Shown here: positions 7,064 through 14,508 of the stretch, one piece after another
How the letters are laid out: every line of letters starts with the position of its first letter
Numbering within the stretch: the stretch's first letter is position 1
Assembly: GCA_022652735.1 (NCBI GenBank)
Contig: JALCRP010000003.1
Span: 1-64,000, forward strand
Length of the DNA: 64,000 nucleotides
Direction: 5' to 3'
From: Faecalibacterium sp.
GTDB lineage: Bacteria; Bacillota; Clostridia; Oscillospirales; Ruminococcaceae
Program-made: the position numbers and the translations under genes
The notes under the pieces: model-generated
What the model was told of the DNA's origin: nothing
The model's input: the letters and a program-made list of their open reading frames with translations, nothing else
The model's database searches: none

Positions 7064-8686
7064 ATGTACAAAGTTTTTTTGGTAGAAGACGAGATCGTGG
7101 TGCGCGAGGGCCTGCGCGACATCATCCCGTGGCAGCAGTACGGCTTTTCTTATGTGGGCGATGCGCCGGATGGCGAGGCCGCGCTGCCGCGCATCCGCCA
7201 GCTGCGGCCCAATGTGTTGATTACGGATATTCGCATGCCGTTTATGGATGGGCTGGCGCTTTCGCGCATCGTCCACGCGGAGTTTCCCAAAATGAAAATC
7301 CTAATCGCCAGCGGGTACGATGATTTTGAGTATGCGCGCGCCGCCATCGAGGTTGGGGTAGAGCAATACCTGCTCAAGCCGATCACGAAAGCGACAATGC
7401 TTGATGTGCTGAATCAGCTGCGCGCCAAGCTTGATGCCGAGCAGGAGCAGGCCGATTATTATCAGAAGTTTCTGCGCGAGGCACAGGAGTACGAGCAGTT
7501 TTCGCGCAGACGCTTTTTTGAAAACCTCGTCTCGGGCCGGCTGGCCGTGCAGGAAATCTACGAAAGCGCGGCCAAGCTTGGGCTGGACATCACGGCTTCG
7601 CAGTATAACATTTTGCAGTTTGCCATCCAGCAGGAGGATAATTCTGACCAGTATTTTGAGCCGACGGCCGAACTGCAGGCCGAGCTGGGGCAGCTGCTTG
7701 TCTGCTGCCCGGAATACCTTTTGTTTCGCTGGAACCTGACAACCTTTGCCGTGCTTATCAAAGGCGAGCCGGATACGATCGCCGCCTTGACGGCCCGCTG
7801 CGCCGAGAGCATCTGCCGCCGCTGCGAAAATGCCGAGGCGGGCGTGGAATGGCATGTTGCCTCGGGCGTACCCGTCGGCCGCCTTTCGGCGCTGCCGGGC
7901 TGCTTTGCGGCTGTCAGCCGCCTTTTGTCTTACCGCTATCTGTATCCGAAACAGCACGTCCTTACGCCGGACATCGCGCGCCCGCTGACGGCCCGCGAGG
8001 ATGAGGAGCGCTTAAACCAGCTGGATGCCGCCGCGCTGGATTCCTCCCGGATTTTGAATTTCTTGAAGGCCGCCCAGCCGGAGGAAGTTGAGCCGTTTGT
8101 AAGCGAATACTGCGGCAGCCTCGGCGAGAACGCGCTGGATTCGCTTTTGTTCTGCCAATATCTGATGCTGCACGTCCGCTTTACCGCCACGGCCTTTGTT
8201 GAGACGCTGCCCGATGCACGGGAGGAGTTTCTGGCCGCGATCTCGGGTGAAAATGTCATCCGGCAGGCAGGCTCGGGCGAGCAGGCAAAAGCCTACATCT
8301 CGCATTTGCTTTCCAAAGCGATTGCCCTGCGGGATCGCTCTGCAGCCGACCGCTACCATGCGCTGATGGATCAGACAAAACAATACATCGAGCAGCATTA
8401 TACCCACGAGGATCTTTCGCTGAACGGCGTGGCAAAGGCGGTAAACCTTTCGGCTAGCTATTTTTCGGCGCTGTTCAGCCAGGAAATGGGCAAAACCTTT
8501 ACCGAGTATGTGACGGAAAAGCGCATGGAAAAGGCGCGGGAGCTACTGCGCACTTCGGCACTGCGCTCCAGCGAAGTGGCATTTGCCGTGGGCTTTAAAG
8601 ATTCGCATTATTTCAGCTATCTATTCAAAAAAACGCAAGGGTGCACCCCGCGGGATTACCGCGCGAGCGCCGGAGGCAAACCGTGA
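7064..8686 (+). CDS. YesN-type response regulator with AraC DNA-binding domain
   Basis: A 540-residue cytoplasmic regulator. The receiver domain covers residues 1-120 (FLVEDE, phospho-acceptor D55 in LITDIRMP, the LLKPI lysine). A middle region of about 300 residues follows. The C-terminal AraC/XylS double HTH occupies about residues 440-535 (YIEQHYTHEDLSLNGVAKAVNLSASYFSALF; FAVGFKDSHYFSYLFKKTQGCTPRDYR). It is the partner of the overlapping YesM-type kinase; such pairs regulate carbohydrate transport genes in clostridia. Its likely target is the ytfQ-like operon at 13.3 kb, whose promoter has spaced direct repeats. The start is the ATG after GGGGAACGACGGA; the frame extends upstream without a better site. 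The stop overlaps the kinase start by one base. Confidence 0.92.
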   Translation: MYKVFLVEDEIVVREGLRDIIPWQQYGFSYVGDAPDGEAALPRIRQLRPNVLITDIRMPFMDGLALSRIVHAEFPKMKILIASGYDDFEYARAAIEVGVEQYLLKPITKATMLDVLNQLRAKLDAEQEQADYYQKFLREAQEYEQFSRRRFFENLVSGRLAVQEIYESAAKLGLDITASQYNILQFAIQQEDNSDQYFEPTAELQAELGQLLVCCPEYLLFRWNLTTFAVLIKGEPDTIAALTARCAESICRRCENAEAGVEWHVASGVPVGRLSALPGCFAAVSRLLSYRYLYPKQHVLTPDIARPLTAREDEERLNQLDAAALDSSRILNFLKAAQPEEVEPFVSEYCGSLGENALDSLLFCQYLMLHVRFTATAFVETLPDAREEFLAAISGENVIRQAGSGEQAKAYISHLLSKAIALRDRSAADRYHALMDQTKQYIEQHYTHEDLSLNGVAKAVNLSASYFSALFSQEMGKTFTEYVTEKRMEKARELLRTSALRSSEVAFAVGFKDSHYFSYLFKKTQGCTPRDYRASAGGKP

Positions 8687-10125
8687 TGCGCCGGCCGGTT
8701 TCGCTTGAGCAGCGGCTGCGTCGGCTCGTCGTGTTCTGCTTTGTGCCGCTGACGGTTGTGATCGTGCTGCTGCTGACGCTGCTTTTGAACTACTCGATGC
8801 AGTATAATACTGTGCTGCATAACGTCACGTCGGCTTCGGCCTTTAACCAGAATTTTAAGGAAAGCATCGACCTTGAAATGTACTATTACGTGGTGGGCAG
8901 CCGCTACTCCACGGGCCTGCCCATTCAGGAAGTACAGGATGCGCAGCAGCTTGCGCGCGCGCTGATGGCCACCACGACCGACCACGATTCCCGCCGGGCG
9001 ATCGAAAGTGTGCTAAACCTAAGCGAAAACCTCGAGAAAAAAATCTACCAGATTCAGGATACGGATAATTATGATGACCGCCAGAATCAGCTGGAAAACA
9101 ACATTTATGTTTTGACCGATCTGATTCAGGAGTACATGTATAATTACCTTTATTACGAGGCGGTGCAGCTGAGCACTTTGCAGACAAACCTCTATCATTC
9201 CGTGCTGCGCGAGGTGTTTTTCCTTGGGGCGGCGGCGTTGATGCTGCTGATTTATCTCACGGTGCATGCCAACCGCATCACCCACAGCATCACCCGCCCG
9301 ATCGGCGAATTGTCCGAGCGCGTCAAGGCGATCGGCCGCGGCGAGCTGGAAAGCCGCCCGCCCGTGGAAGCGCAGGAGACAGAAGTACGCGCCTTGAGCG
9401 AGGGCTTTGAAAAAACCGTCGACCAGCTGCGCGGCCTGATCGAGCAGAGCAAACAGGAGCAAATCAGCCTGCGCAACGCCGAGCTGGCGCTGCTACAAGC
9501 ACAGATCAACCCGCATTTTCTTTATAACACGCTGGATACCATCATCTGGCTGATCGAAACACAGCAATATGAGCAGGCCGAGCAGATGGTGTCGAACTTG
9601 TCGGCTTTCTTCCGCACATCGTTAAGCAAGGGGCGCGACATTATTGCCCTTGCCGAAGAGGAAAAGCATGTGCGCAGTTATATGGAGATCCAGCAGATCC
9701 GCTACCGCGATATTTTGCAGTATGAGGTAAACATCCCGCCTGAGCTGACGGGCTGCATGCTGCCGAAGCTAACCTTGCAGCCGCTTGTCGAAAATGCGCT
9801 GTATCACGGCATCAAATTGAAGCGCGGCCCGGGGCACATCTGGGTGGCGGCCCGAGCCGAGGGCGACGACGTTGTATTGCAGGTGCGGGATGATGGCGTG
9901 GGTATGCCGCCGGAGCGCCTTGAAATGGTGCGCGCAGGGCTTTCGAGTACAGCGAAGATCGGCTTTGGGCTGGCCACCGTGCACGAGCGTATGCAGCTTT
10001 TGTTCGGCGCGCCCTACGGCCTTACCGTGGATAGTACGCCGGGCGAAGGCACGTTGGTTACGGTACGTATCCCGAACACGCCCGAAGTAAAGGGCATTCT
10101 CGATCAGCAGGAGGCGATTCGATGA
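8686..10125 (+). CDS. YesM-type sensor histidine kinase
   Basis: A 479-residue membrane kinase. A first transmembrane helix lies at about residues 13-35, followed by an extracytoplasmic region of about 135 residues. A second helix (about 176-194) leads into a HAMP region (NRITHSITRPIGELSERVKAIGRGEL). The His_kinase family segment QINPHFLYNTLD carries the phospho-acceptor His277. A HATPase domain follows (LVENALYHGIK, DDGVGMP, GFGLATVHERM). It phosphorylates the preceding regulator. Its extracellular domain may contact the binding lipoprotein encoded next, which overlaps it by four bases. GGAGG lies nine bases before the ATG; a GTG one codon earlier is a possible alternative. Confidence 0.92.
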   Translation: MRRPVSLEQRLRRLVVFCFVPLTVVIVLLLTLLLNYSMQYNTVLHNVTSASAFNQNFKESIDLEMYYYVVGSRYSTGLPIQEVQDAQQLARALMATTTDHDSRRAIESVLNLSENLEKKIYQIQDTDNYDDRQNQLENNIYVLTDLIQEYMYNYLYYEAVQLSTLQTNLYHSVLREVFFLGAAALMLLIYLTVHANRITHSITRPIGELSERVKAIGRGELESRPPVEAQETEVRALSEGFEKTVDQLRGLIEQSKQEQISLRNAELALLQAQINPHFLYNTLDTIIWLIETQQYEQAEQMVSNLSAFFRTSLSKGRDIIALAEEEKHVRSYMEIQQIRYRDILQYEVNIPPELTGCMLPKLTLQPLVENALYHGIKLKRGPGHIWVAARAEGDDVVLQVRDDGVGMPPERLEMVRAGLSSTAKIGFGLATVHERMQLLFGAPYGLTVDSTPGEGTLVTVRIPNTPEVKGILDQQEAIR

Positions 10126-11117
10126 AGCGGATGATTTGTGCGCTGCTGGCGGTGGCGCTGCTTTCGGGCTGTGCCGCGCATACGGCCGCCGCGGCCGCGG
10201 CCGTTTCCGCGCCGGAAGACCCGATTGTTGTGGGCTATTGCCAAACGGGCGCCGAATCCGATTGGCGCGTGGCAAATACCGAATCTATGAAAAGCGCCTT
10301 TTCGGAAGAAAACGGCTACGAACTGATCTACTGCGATGCGCAGAATAAGCAGGAAAACCAAATCCGTGATATTCGCAGGCTCATCCAACAGCAGGTGGAT
10401 TATATTGTGCTCAGCCCGATCACGGAGGATGGCTGGGATGAGGTTTTGCAGGAAGCAAAGGATGCCCATATCCCGGTGATTATCACCGACCGCTTTGTGC
10501 ATGTGTCGGATGCCAGCCTGTACGCCGCATACGTCGGCTCGGATTTCCGCAAGGAGGGCGACACGGCGATGCAGTGGCTCGATACCTATTTGACGGGCTA
10601 TGGCCGCACGGGCGAAACCATCCATATTGTGGAGTTGCAGGGCACGCTGGATTCCACGGCACAGCTGGGCCGCACGGCCGGGCTGGAGGCCGCCGTTGAA
10701 AAGCACACAAACTGGGCGCTCGATCGGCAGGTTTGCGCCGATTTTACTACCGCCAAGGCCACGGAAGTGATGCGGCAGGTGCTGGCGCAGGGCCAGCCGA
10801 TCGACGTGCTGATTTGCCAAAACGACAATATGGCGCTGGGCGCAATGCAGGCGCTGGACGAAGCCGGCGTTTCTTACGGCGGGAAAAACGGGATGCTCCT
10901 AATCTCCTTTGACGCTACAAACGCCGGGCTTACGGCCTGCCTTGCGGGCAAAATCGCGCTGGATGTGGAGTGCAACCCTTTGCAGGGGCCTTATGCCGAG
11001 GCTATCGTGCGCCAGCTGGAGGCAGGCGAGCAGCCGGAAAAAGAACTGTATGTGGACGAAACTTCGTTTGATTTCCGCGCTATCACGCAGGCGCTGATCG
11101 ATTCCCGCCTTTATTAA
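10122..11117 (+). CDS. CUT2-type sugar-binding lipoprotein in the two-component operon
   Basis: A 331-residue Peripla_BP_4 family lipoprotein with signal peptide and lipobox LLSGC. Its ATGA overlap with the kinase gene indicates translational coupling. Segments VGYCQTGAESDW, IQQQVDYIVLSPITEDGWD, IPVIITDR, STAQLGRT and DVLICQNDNMALGA align closely with the YtfQ-like protein at 13.3 kb, at what looks like about half identity. No transporter genes follow, only a terminator. I therefore infer that it presents the sugar to the YesM-type kinase, as ligand-binding partners do in other systems, rather than feeding its own importer. It could also supply the downstream ytf-like transporter as a second binding protein. 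Confidence 0.85.
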   Translation: MKRMICALLAVALLSGCAAHTAAAAAAVSAPEDPIVVGYCQTGAESDWRVANTESMKSAFSEENGYELIYCDAQNKQENQIRDIRRLIQQQVDYIVLSPITEDGWDEVLQEAKDAHIPVIITDRFVHVSDASLYAAYVGSDFRKEGDTAMQWLDTYLTGYGRTGETIHIVELQGTLDSTAQLGRTAGLEAAVEKHTNWALDRQVCADFTTAKATEVMRQVLAQGQPIDVLICQNDNMALGAMQALDEAGVSYGGKNGMLLISFDATNAGLTACLAGKIALDVECNPLQGPYAEAIVRQLEAGEQPEKELYVDETSFDFRAITQALIDSRLY

Positions 11118-11127
11118 GGAGCAACCC

Positions 11128-11164
11128 GGCCGCCGCGGCACGTAAGCGCTGCGACGGCCTTTTT
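11128..11164 (+). terminator. terminator of the two-component operon
   Basis: GGCCGCCGC pairs with GCGACGGCC with one mismatch, followed by five T. Confidence 0.75.
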
Positions 11165-11178
11165 GCGGCAATTTTCAA

Positions 11179-11225
11179 GAAAAACGACAGAGAAGCCGGA
11201 CGGCCATCGCTGCCCGGCTTCTCTG
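11179..11225 (-). terminator. terminator of the regulator operon
   Basis: AGAGAAGCCGG (11189-11199) and CCGGCTTCTCT (11214-11224) form an 11 bp stem. On the minus strand it is followed by GTCGTTTTT. Confidence 0.75.
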
Positions 11226-11249
11226 CACAAGAATAAAAGTAGAAGGAGA

Positions 11250-11687
11250 TTAAGAAGAAATCAAAGTATGATACAGCGTTTCCTGCGTGGGGAAGCGCTC
11301 GCTGCGGGGATACTGCGCCGCATAAGCCTGCGCCAGCGCGGCACGGTCCTCGGCCGAAAGGCACGGCACAAGCGGCGCCAGCAGGCCTTGTACAGCGATC
11401 AGCATCCATTTAGCAACGCCGTTATCCGCGTGGGCGGCCGCAAGCGAAAACATCTTTTCTGCGGCGGCGCGTACTGTGGCGGAATCAGGGCTTTCGGCGG
11501 CAAAAGCCTGTAGGATGCCTTCGATCTTATGGTAAAAATCCGGGTTGAGCTGGGCGTCGCCCGGGTTGCGGCCGCTGCCCAGCAGGCGCTGAAACATCCC
11601 GGCGGGGCGGTTGGTCTGACGGTTCAGCTCGGCCGCGCTTTGCAGGTAGGCGGCGTAGGCTTCGTCGAGAGTGAAGAGAATGTCCAT
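11250..11687 (-). CDS. unknown 145-residue protein co-transcribed with the GntR/LacI-type regulator
   Basis: No family recognised. The protein is soluble, alanine- and leucine-rich and probably all-helical, with no signal peptide or membrane segment. Visible features are an early MFQRLLGSGRNPGDAQLNPDFY stretch and a conserved-looking WMLIAVQGLLAPLVPCLS. It starts two bases after the stop of the regulator, with its ribosome binding site (AAAGGAA) inside the regulator's last codons, so translation is coupled. It ends at a terminator hairpin. It may act together with the regulator or with the sugar pathway, but there is no direct evidence. Confidence 0.7.
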   Translation of the reverse strand: MDILFTLDEAYAAYLQSAAELNRQTNRPAGMFQRLLGSGRNPGDAQLNPDFYHKIEGILQAFAAESPDSATVRAAAEKMFSLAAAHADNGVAKWMLIAVQGLLAPLVPCLSAEDRAALAQAYAAQYPRSERFPTQETLYHTLISS

Positions 11688-11689
11688 AT

Positions 11690-12775
11690 TTATCGTTCCT
11701 TTCGCGGTGCGGTACTTTCCTTTTGATGCAAAGTCCAGGCGAGTTGTTCGCTTTTGTGGGGGATGCCGGCCAAAAGATCCATCAGCGCCTCGGCCGTCGT
11801 GCGTCCCATCGCATGCGGCGCGTGGCCGAGGGACGTAATAGGCACGGGCGAAGCGTCGCTGTAATAGCTGTTGTCAAAGCTGGCGACGGAGACATCCTCC
11901 GGCACAAGGCGGCCCGCCGCGGCCAGAAGGCGGATGAGCAAATAAGCGATTTCATCATTATAACACAGCACAGCCGTGCAGGCCCCGAGGCGCCGGCGGA
12001 TAAAGTTTTGCAGGGCGGCGGTGTTGCCGGCGTCGAGGAAATCCTGCCGATCTTCGGTGGAATACCAAAGCGTCTGCCCGGCCGGCAGCGCAAGCCCGGC
12101 GTCGCGCAGCGCGGCGGTATAGCCTGCATAACGCGCAAGGCCCTGCTGATCGTCGCTTTTGAAGATGCCGGCGATCTGCCGGTGGCCCAGCGAAGCGAGG
12201 GTGCGCGTGAGCAAATAGGCGCCGCCTTCGTTATCATCAGAGATGCAGACGGCATCTTTTAGCTGTGGGCTGCATCCATGCAAAAATACGGCCGGGATTC
12301 GGCGCGCGGCAAGCTGTTCATACAAATCAACATTGGGCGAGGGCAGCGCCGTGCGCACCCCCTCGATGATCGCCCCTGCGGCGCCTTCAGCCAAAAGCTT
12401 TTGCAGCGCTTCCCGCTCGGCCGAAACCGAGTTTTGCGTGGCGTATACGGCGGGCACATAGCCGTGCGCGGCCAAAACCGCCCGGATGTCGGCCAAGACG
12501 CCGGGGAAAATGTAATCATCGAGATACGAGGCCACAACGGCGATTTGCCGCCCGCCGCCCTCTTCAGGCGCGACGATGCGGGAGCCGCTGCCTTTTCGCT
12601 TTTCGATGCGGCCCTCCTCGGCGAGGATACACAACGCCTGCCGCACGGTTTGGCGGCTGACGCCGTACTCCTGCGCGAGGGCGTTTTCGCTGGGCAGGTG
12701 CCCCGCGAGCACATCGCGTCCGTCACGAAGCCGGCTGCGCAGCTGAGAAACCAGCATAAGATACTTTGCCGCCAT
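11690..12775 (-). CDS. GntR-HTH / LacI-sensor repressor (AraR-like architecture)
   Basis: A 361-residue regulator. An N-terminal GntR winged helix (HLPSENALAQEYGVSRQTVRQALCILAEEGRIEKRKGSGSRI, about residues 25-68) is joined to a LacI/GalR-type ligand domain (AVVASYLDDYIFPGVLADIR; GAIIEG; VFLHG; GHRQIAGIFKSDDQQGLARYAGY; VASFDNSYYSDASPVPITSL). This combination is seen in the arabinose repressor AraR. It is divergent from the ytfQ-like transporter operon and is probably a second, sugar-responsive control on it. The start at 12775 follows AAGGGGGCGGGTGTGGG; the frame reaches upstream through the promoter and cannot be coding there. Confidence 0.88.
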   Translation of the reverse strand: MAAKYLMLVSQLRSRLRDGRDVLAGHLPSENALAQEYGVSRQTVRQALCILAEEGRIEKRKGSGSRIVAPEEGGGRQIAVVASYLDDYIFPGVLADIRAVLAAHGYVPAVYATQNSVSAEREALQKLLAEGAAGAIIEGVRTALPSPNVDLYEQLAARRIPAVFLHGCSPQLKDAVCISDDNEGGAYLLTRTLASLGHRQIAGIFKSDDQQGLARYAGYTAALRDAGLALPAGQTLWYSTEDRQDFLDAGNTAALQNFIRRRLGACTAVLCYNDEIAYLLIRLLAAAGRLVPEDVSVASFDNSYYSDASPVPITSLGHAPHAMGRTTAEALMDLLAGIPHKSEQLAWTLHQKESTAPRKER

Positions 12776-12828
12776 CCCACACCCGCCCCCTTGCGGCTGT
12801 TTTTTTTCGGCAGGTTTCTGCCTGTACC

Positions 12829-12837
12829 TATTATAAC
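12829..12837 (-). promoter_or_regulatory. extended -10 promoter of the GntR/LacI-type regulator
   Basis: The minus strand reads TGTTATAAT, an extended -10 element with no convincing -35 box. It lies about 55 bases before the start codon. Confidence 0.5.
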
Positions 12838-13046
12838 ATCGCCCCTTTTGCCCTGCGCAGGAAAATAGGGCGCTGCGTTTGGAACTTGTATGGTCAAGCA
12901 TGAAAAAAACACAGCTCGGGTTGCAGAAAAGTAACAGGTTTTGCAAAAAAACGCGCCCCGTGTGCCGGAAAGCATCCAAAGAAAAAATACTTTTGCGGAA
13001 AAGCCTCTGAAAGCGACAGCACAAAAACACACCGTGCCGCCGCCGC

Positions 13047-13156
13047 CATCGAAAGAAAACACCCCAAACGGCCTATTGCATCGAAAGAAAACAAACTTTT
13101 TTCTCACCTTGGGCAAAAGCTGTATTCTTTTTTGCAGGGATAACCCAAAGCTGTAT
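13047..13156 (+). repeat. two pairs of direct repeats upstream of the ytfQ-like promoter
   Basis: CATCGAAAGAAAAC occurs at 13047-13060 and again at 13079-13092, offset 32 bases. AAAGCTGTAT occurs at 13116-13125 and 13147-13156, offset 31 bases. Both offsets equal about three helical turns, which places each pair on one face of the DNA. The nearer repeat ends about 41 bases before the -35 box. This is the arrangement expected for an AraC-type activator, here the YesN-type regulator. The rest of the 540-base gap (12776-13316) holds the two divergent promoters and AT-rich DNA without genes. Confidence 0.6.
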
Positions 13157-13179
13157 GAAAATGTCTGCCAAAAAATAAC

Positions 13180-13226
13180 TTGCATAGGCAACTTTTATTG
13201 ACCGAGGAGCGTGTTCCTTTTATACT
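13180..13226 (+). promoter_or_regulatory. promoter and candidate Crp/Fnr site of the ytfQ-like operon
   Basis: TTGACC (13198-13203), 17 bases, TATACT (13221-13226). Directly upstream of the -35 box is TTGCATAGGCAA (13180-13191), identical over 12 bases to the palindrome in the promoter of the Crp/Fnr-family gene at 27.06 kb. Confidence 0.75.
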
Positions 13227-13316
13227 CAAGCCGTCGAAAGGAAATGCGCGCCGGCACACAAAGCCCGGCCGAAAAGCATTTTCGCAAACGCGTAAGAAGA
13301 AAGAAGGAACATTTCT

Positions 13317-14417
13317 ATGAACAAGATTTCTCGTCGTGATTTCCTCAAAGTCGCCGGTGCTTCTGCCGCCGCGCTCGGCCTGACCGCCTGCGGCAGCGCC
13401 TCTACCGCTGCTTCTACCGCCGCTTCTACTGCTGCCTCCTCTACAGCCGCTTCCAGCGCAGCCGCCGCGGGCGGGACGCTTGCCATCGGTTTCGCACAGG
13501 TCGGCCATGAATCCGATTGGCGCGCCGCTTCCACCAACTCTGCACAGGATGTTTTCTCTGCAGCAAACGGCTATGATCTGCAGTTTAACGATGCCGACAA
13601 CGATTCTGCGGCACAGCTCGAGGCCGTTCGTGGCTTCATCGAGCAGCAGGTTGATTACATTATCGTAGACCCGATCGTCGCCACCGGCTGGGATACCGTT
13701 TTGCAGGAAGCTTCCGATGCCGGCATTCCGGTGTTCATCATCGACCGTACCGTCGACGCCGACGAGAGCCTGTATGTGGCATGGTTCGGCTCTGACTTTA
13801 CCGCCGAGGGCAAGGCAGCCGGCGAATGGCTGAAGGCCTACCTCGCCGCGAAGGGCAAGACGGACGAAGTGAACATCTGCGTAATCGCCGGCACAAACGG
13901 CTCTTCTGCGCAGCTGGGCCGTACCGAGGGCTTCGACGCCGTGACGAAAGAAAACTCCAACTGGAAGAAGCTTGACGAACAGGACGGCGACTTCACGCAG
14001 GATGGCGGCCAGCAGATCATGGAGAGCTACCTCAAGAGCTACGACAAGATCGATGTTGTGGTTTGCCAGAACGATAACGAGGCCTTTGGCGCAATCGACG
14101 CTTTGAAGGCTGCGGGCAAAACCTACGGCAAAGATGGCGATGTTGTTATCATCTCCTTCGACGCAACGAATGCCGGCTTGACCGAAGTGCTGAACGGCAA
14201 TATCAACGCCGACTTCGAGTGCAACCCGATGGCTGCCCCGTTTGTGGCCGAAGCGATCCAGACGCTGCAGGGCGGCGGTGAGATCACCGATAAGGTCAAC
14301 TACGTCGATGAGGCTTGCTTCGCCTGCGACGACAGCGTACCGACCGTCACCGTCGATGGCACCGAAAAGAAGATGACCACCATGACGCAGGATGTGCTGG
14401 ATGCACGCCCGTACTAA
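13317..14417 (+). CDS. ytfQ: YtfQ-like CUT2 sugar-binding lipoprotein
   Basis: A 366-residue Peripla_BP_4 protein. The leader has a twin-arginine motif (SRRDFLK), an alanine-rich core and the lipobox LTACG. A low-complexity Ser/Thr/Ala linker (about residues 24-50) precedes the binding domain: IGFAQVGHESDWRAAS, IEQQVDYIIVDPIVATGWD, FIIDRTVD, SSAQLGRTEGFDAV and VVCQNDNEAFGAIDALKAAG. These segments and the order of the following genes match the E. coli galactofuranose transporter YtfQ-YtfR-YtfT-YjfF. The ligand here is inferred to be galactofuranose or a related pentose/hexose. Codon choice (many CGT, TCT, GCT) suggests high expression compared with neighbours. The ribosome binding site is GAAGGA. 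Confidence 0.88.
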   Translation: MNKISRRDFLKVAGASAAALGLTACGSASTAASTAASTAASSTAASSAAAAGGTLAIGFAQVGHESDWRAASTNSAQDVFSAANGYDLQFNDADNDSAAQLEAVRGFIEQQVDYIIVDPIVATGWDTVLQEASDAGIPVFIIDRTVDADESLYVAWFGSDFTAEGKAAGEWLKAYLAAKGKTDEVNICVIAGTNGSSAQLGRTEGFDAVTKENSNWKKLDEQDGDFTQDGGQQIMESYLKSYDKIDVVVCQNDNEAFGAIDALKAAGKTYGKDGDVVIISFDATNAGLTEVLNGNINADFECNPMAAPFVAEAIQTLQGGGEITDKVNYVDEACFACDDSVPTVTVDGTEKKMTTMTQDVLDARPY

Positions 14418-14451
14418 TCGGCGCGAAACCCTTTCATAAGCATGGAACTGT

Positions 14452-14488
14452 GGGGGAGGATACGGGTTGGCCGGTCCTCCCCTTTTTT
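14452..14488 (+). terminator. intercistronic hairpin between the binding-protein and ATPase genes
   Basis: GGGGAGGA (14453-14460) pairs with TCCTCCCC (14475-14482), followed by six T. It probably terminates part of the transcripts or protects the binding-protein mRNA, raising binding protein over transporter. Confidence 0.75.
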
Positions 14489-14508
14489 GGAAAGGAAGGA
14501 ACCTTGGT

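Noticed and set aside
10122..11117. Reading this binding protein as the first gene of the ytf-like transporter operon
   Set aside because: A terminator follows it and two minus-strand genes separate it from the transporter. It overlaps the kinase gene, so it belongs to the two-component operon.
13390..13470. Tandem repeat in the YtfQ-like gene as a mobile or CRISPR-like repeat
   Set aside because: It encodes a Thr/Ala/Ser low-complexity linker after the lipobox, which is common in surface lipoproteins. The units are short and coding.
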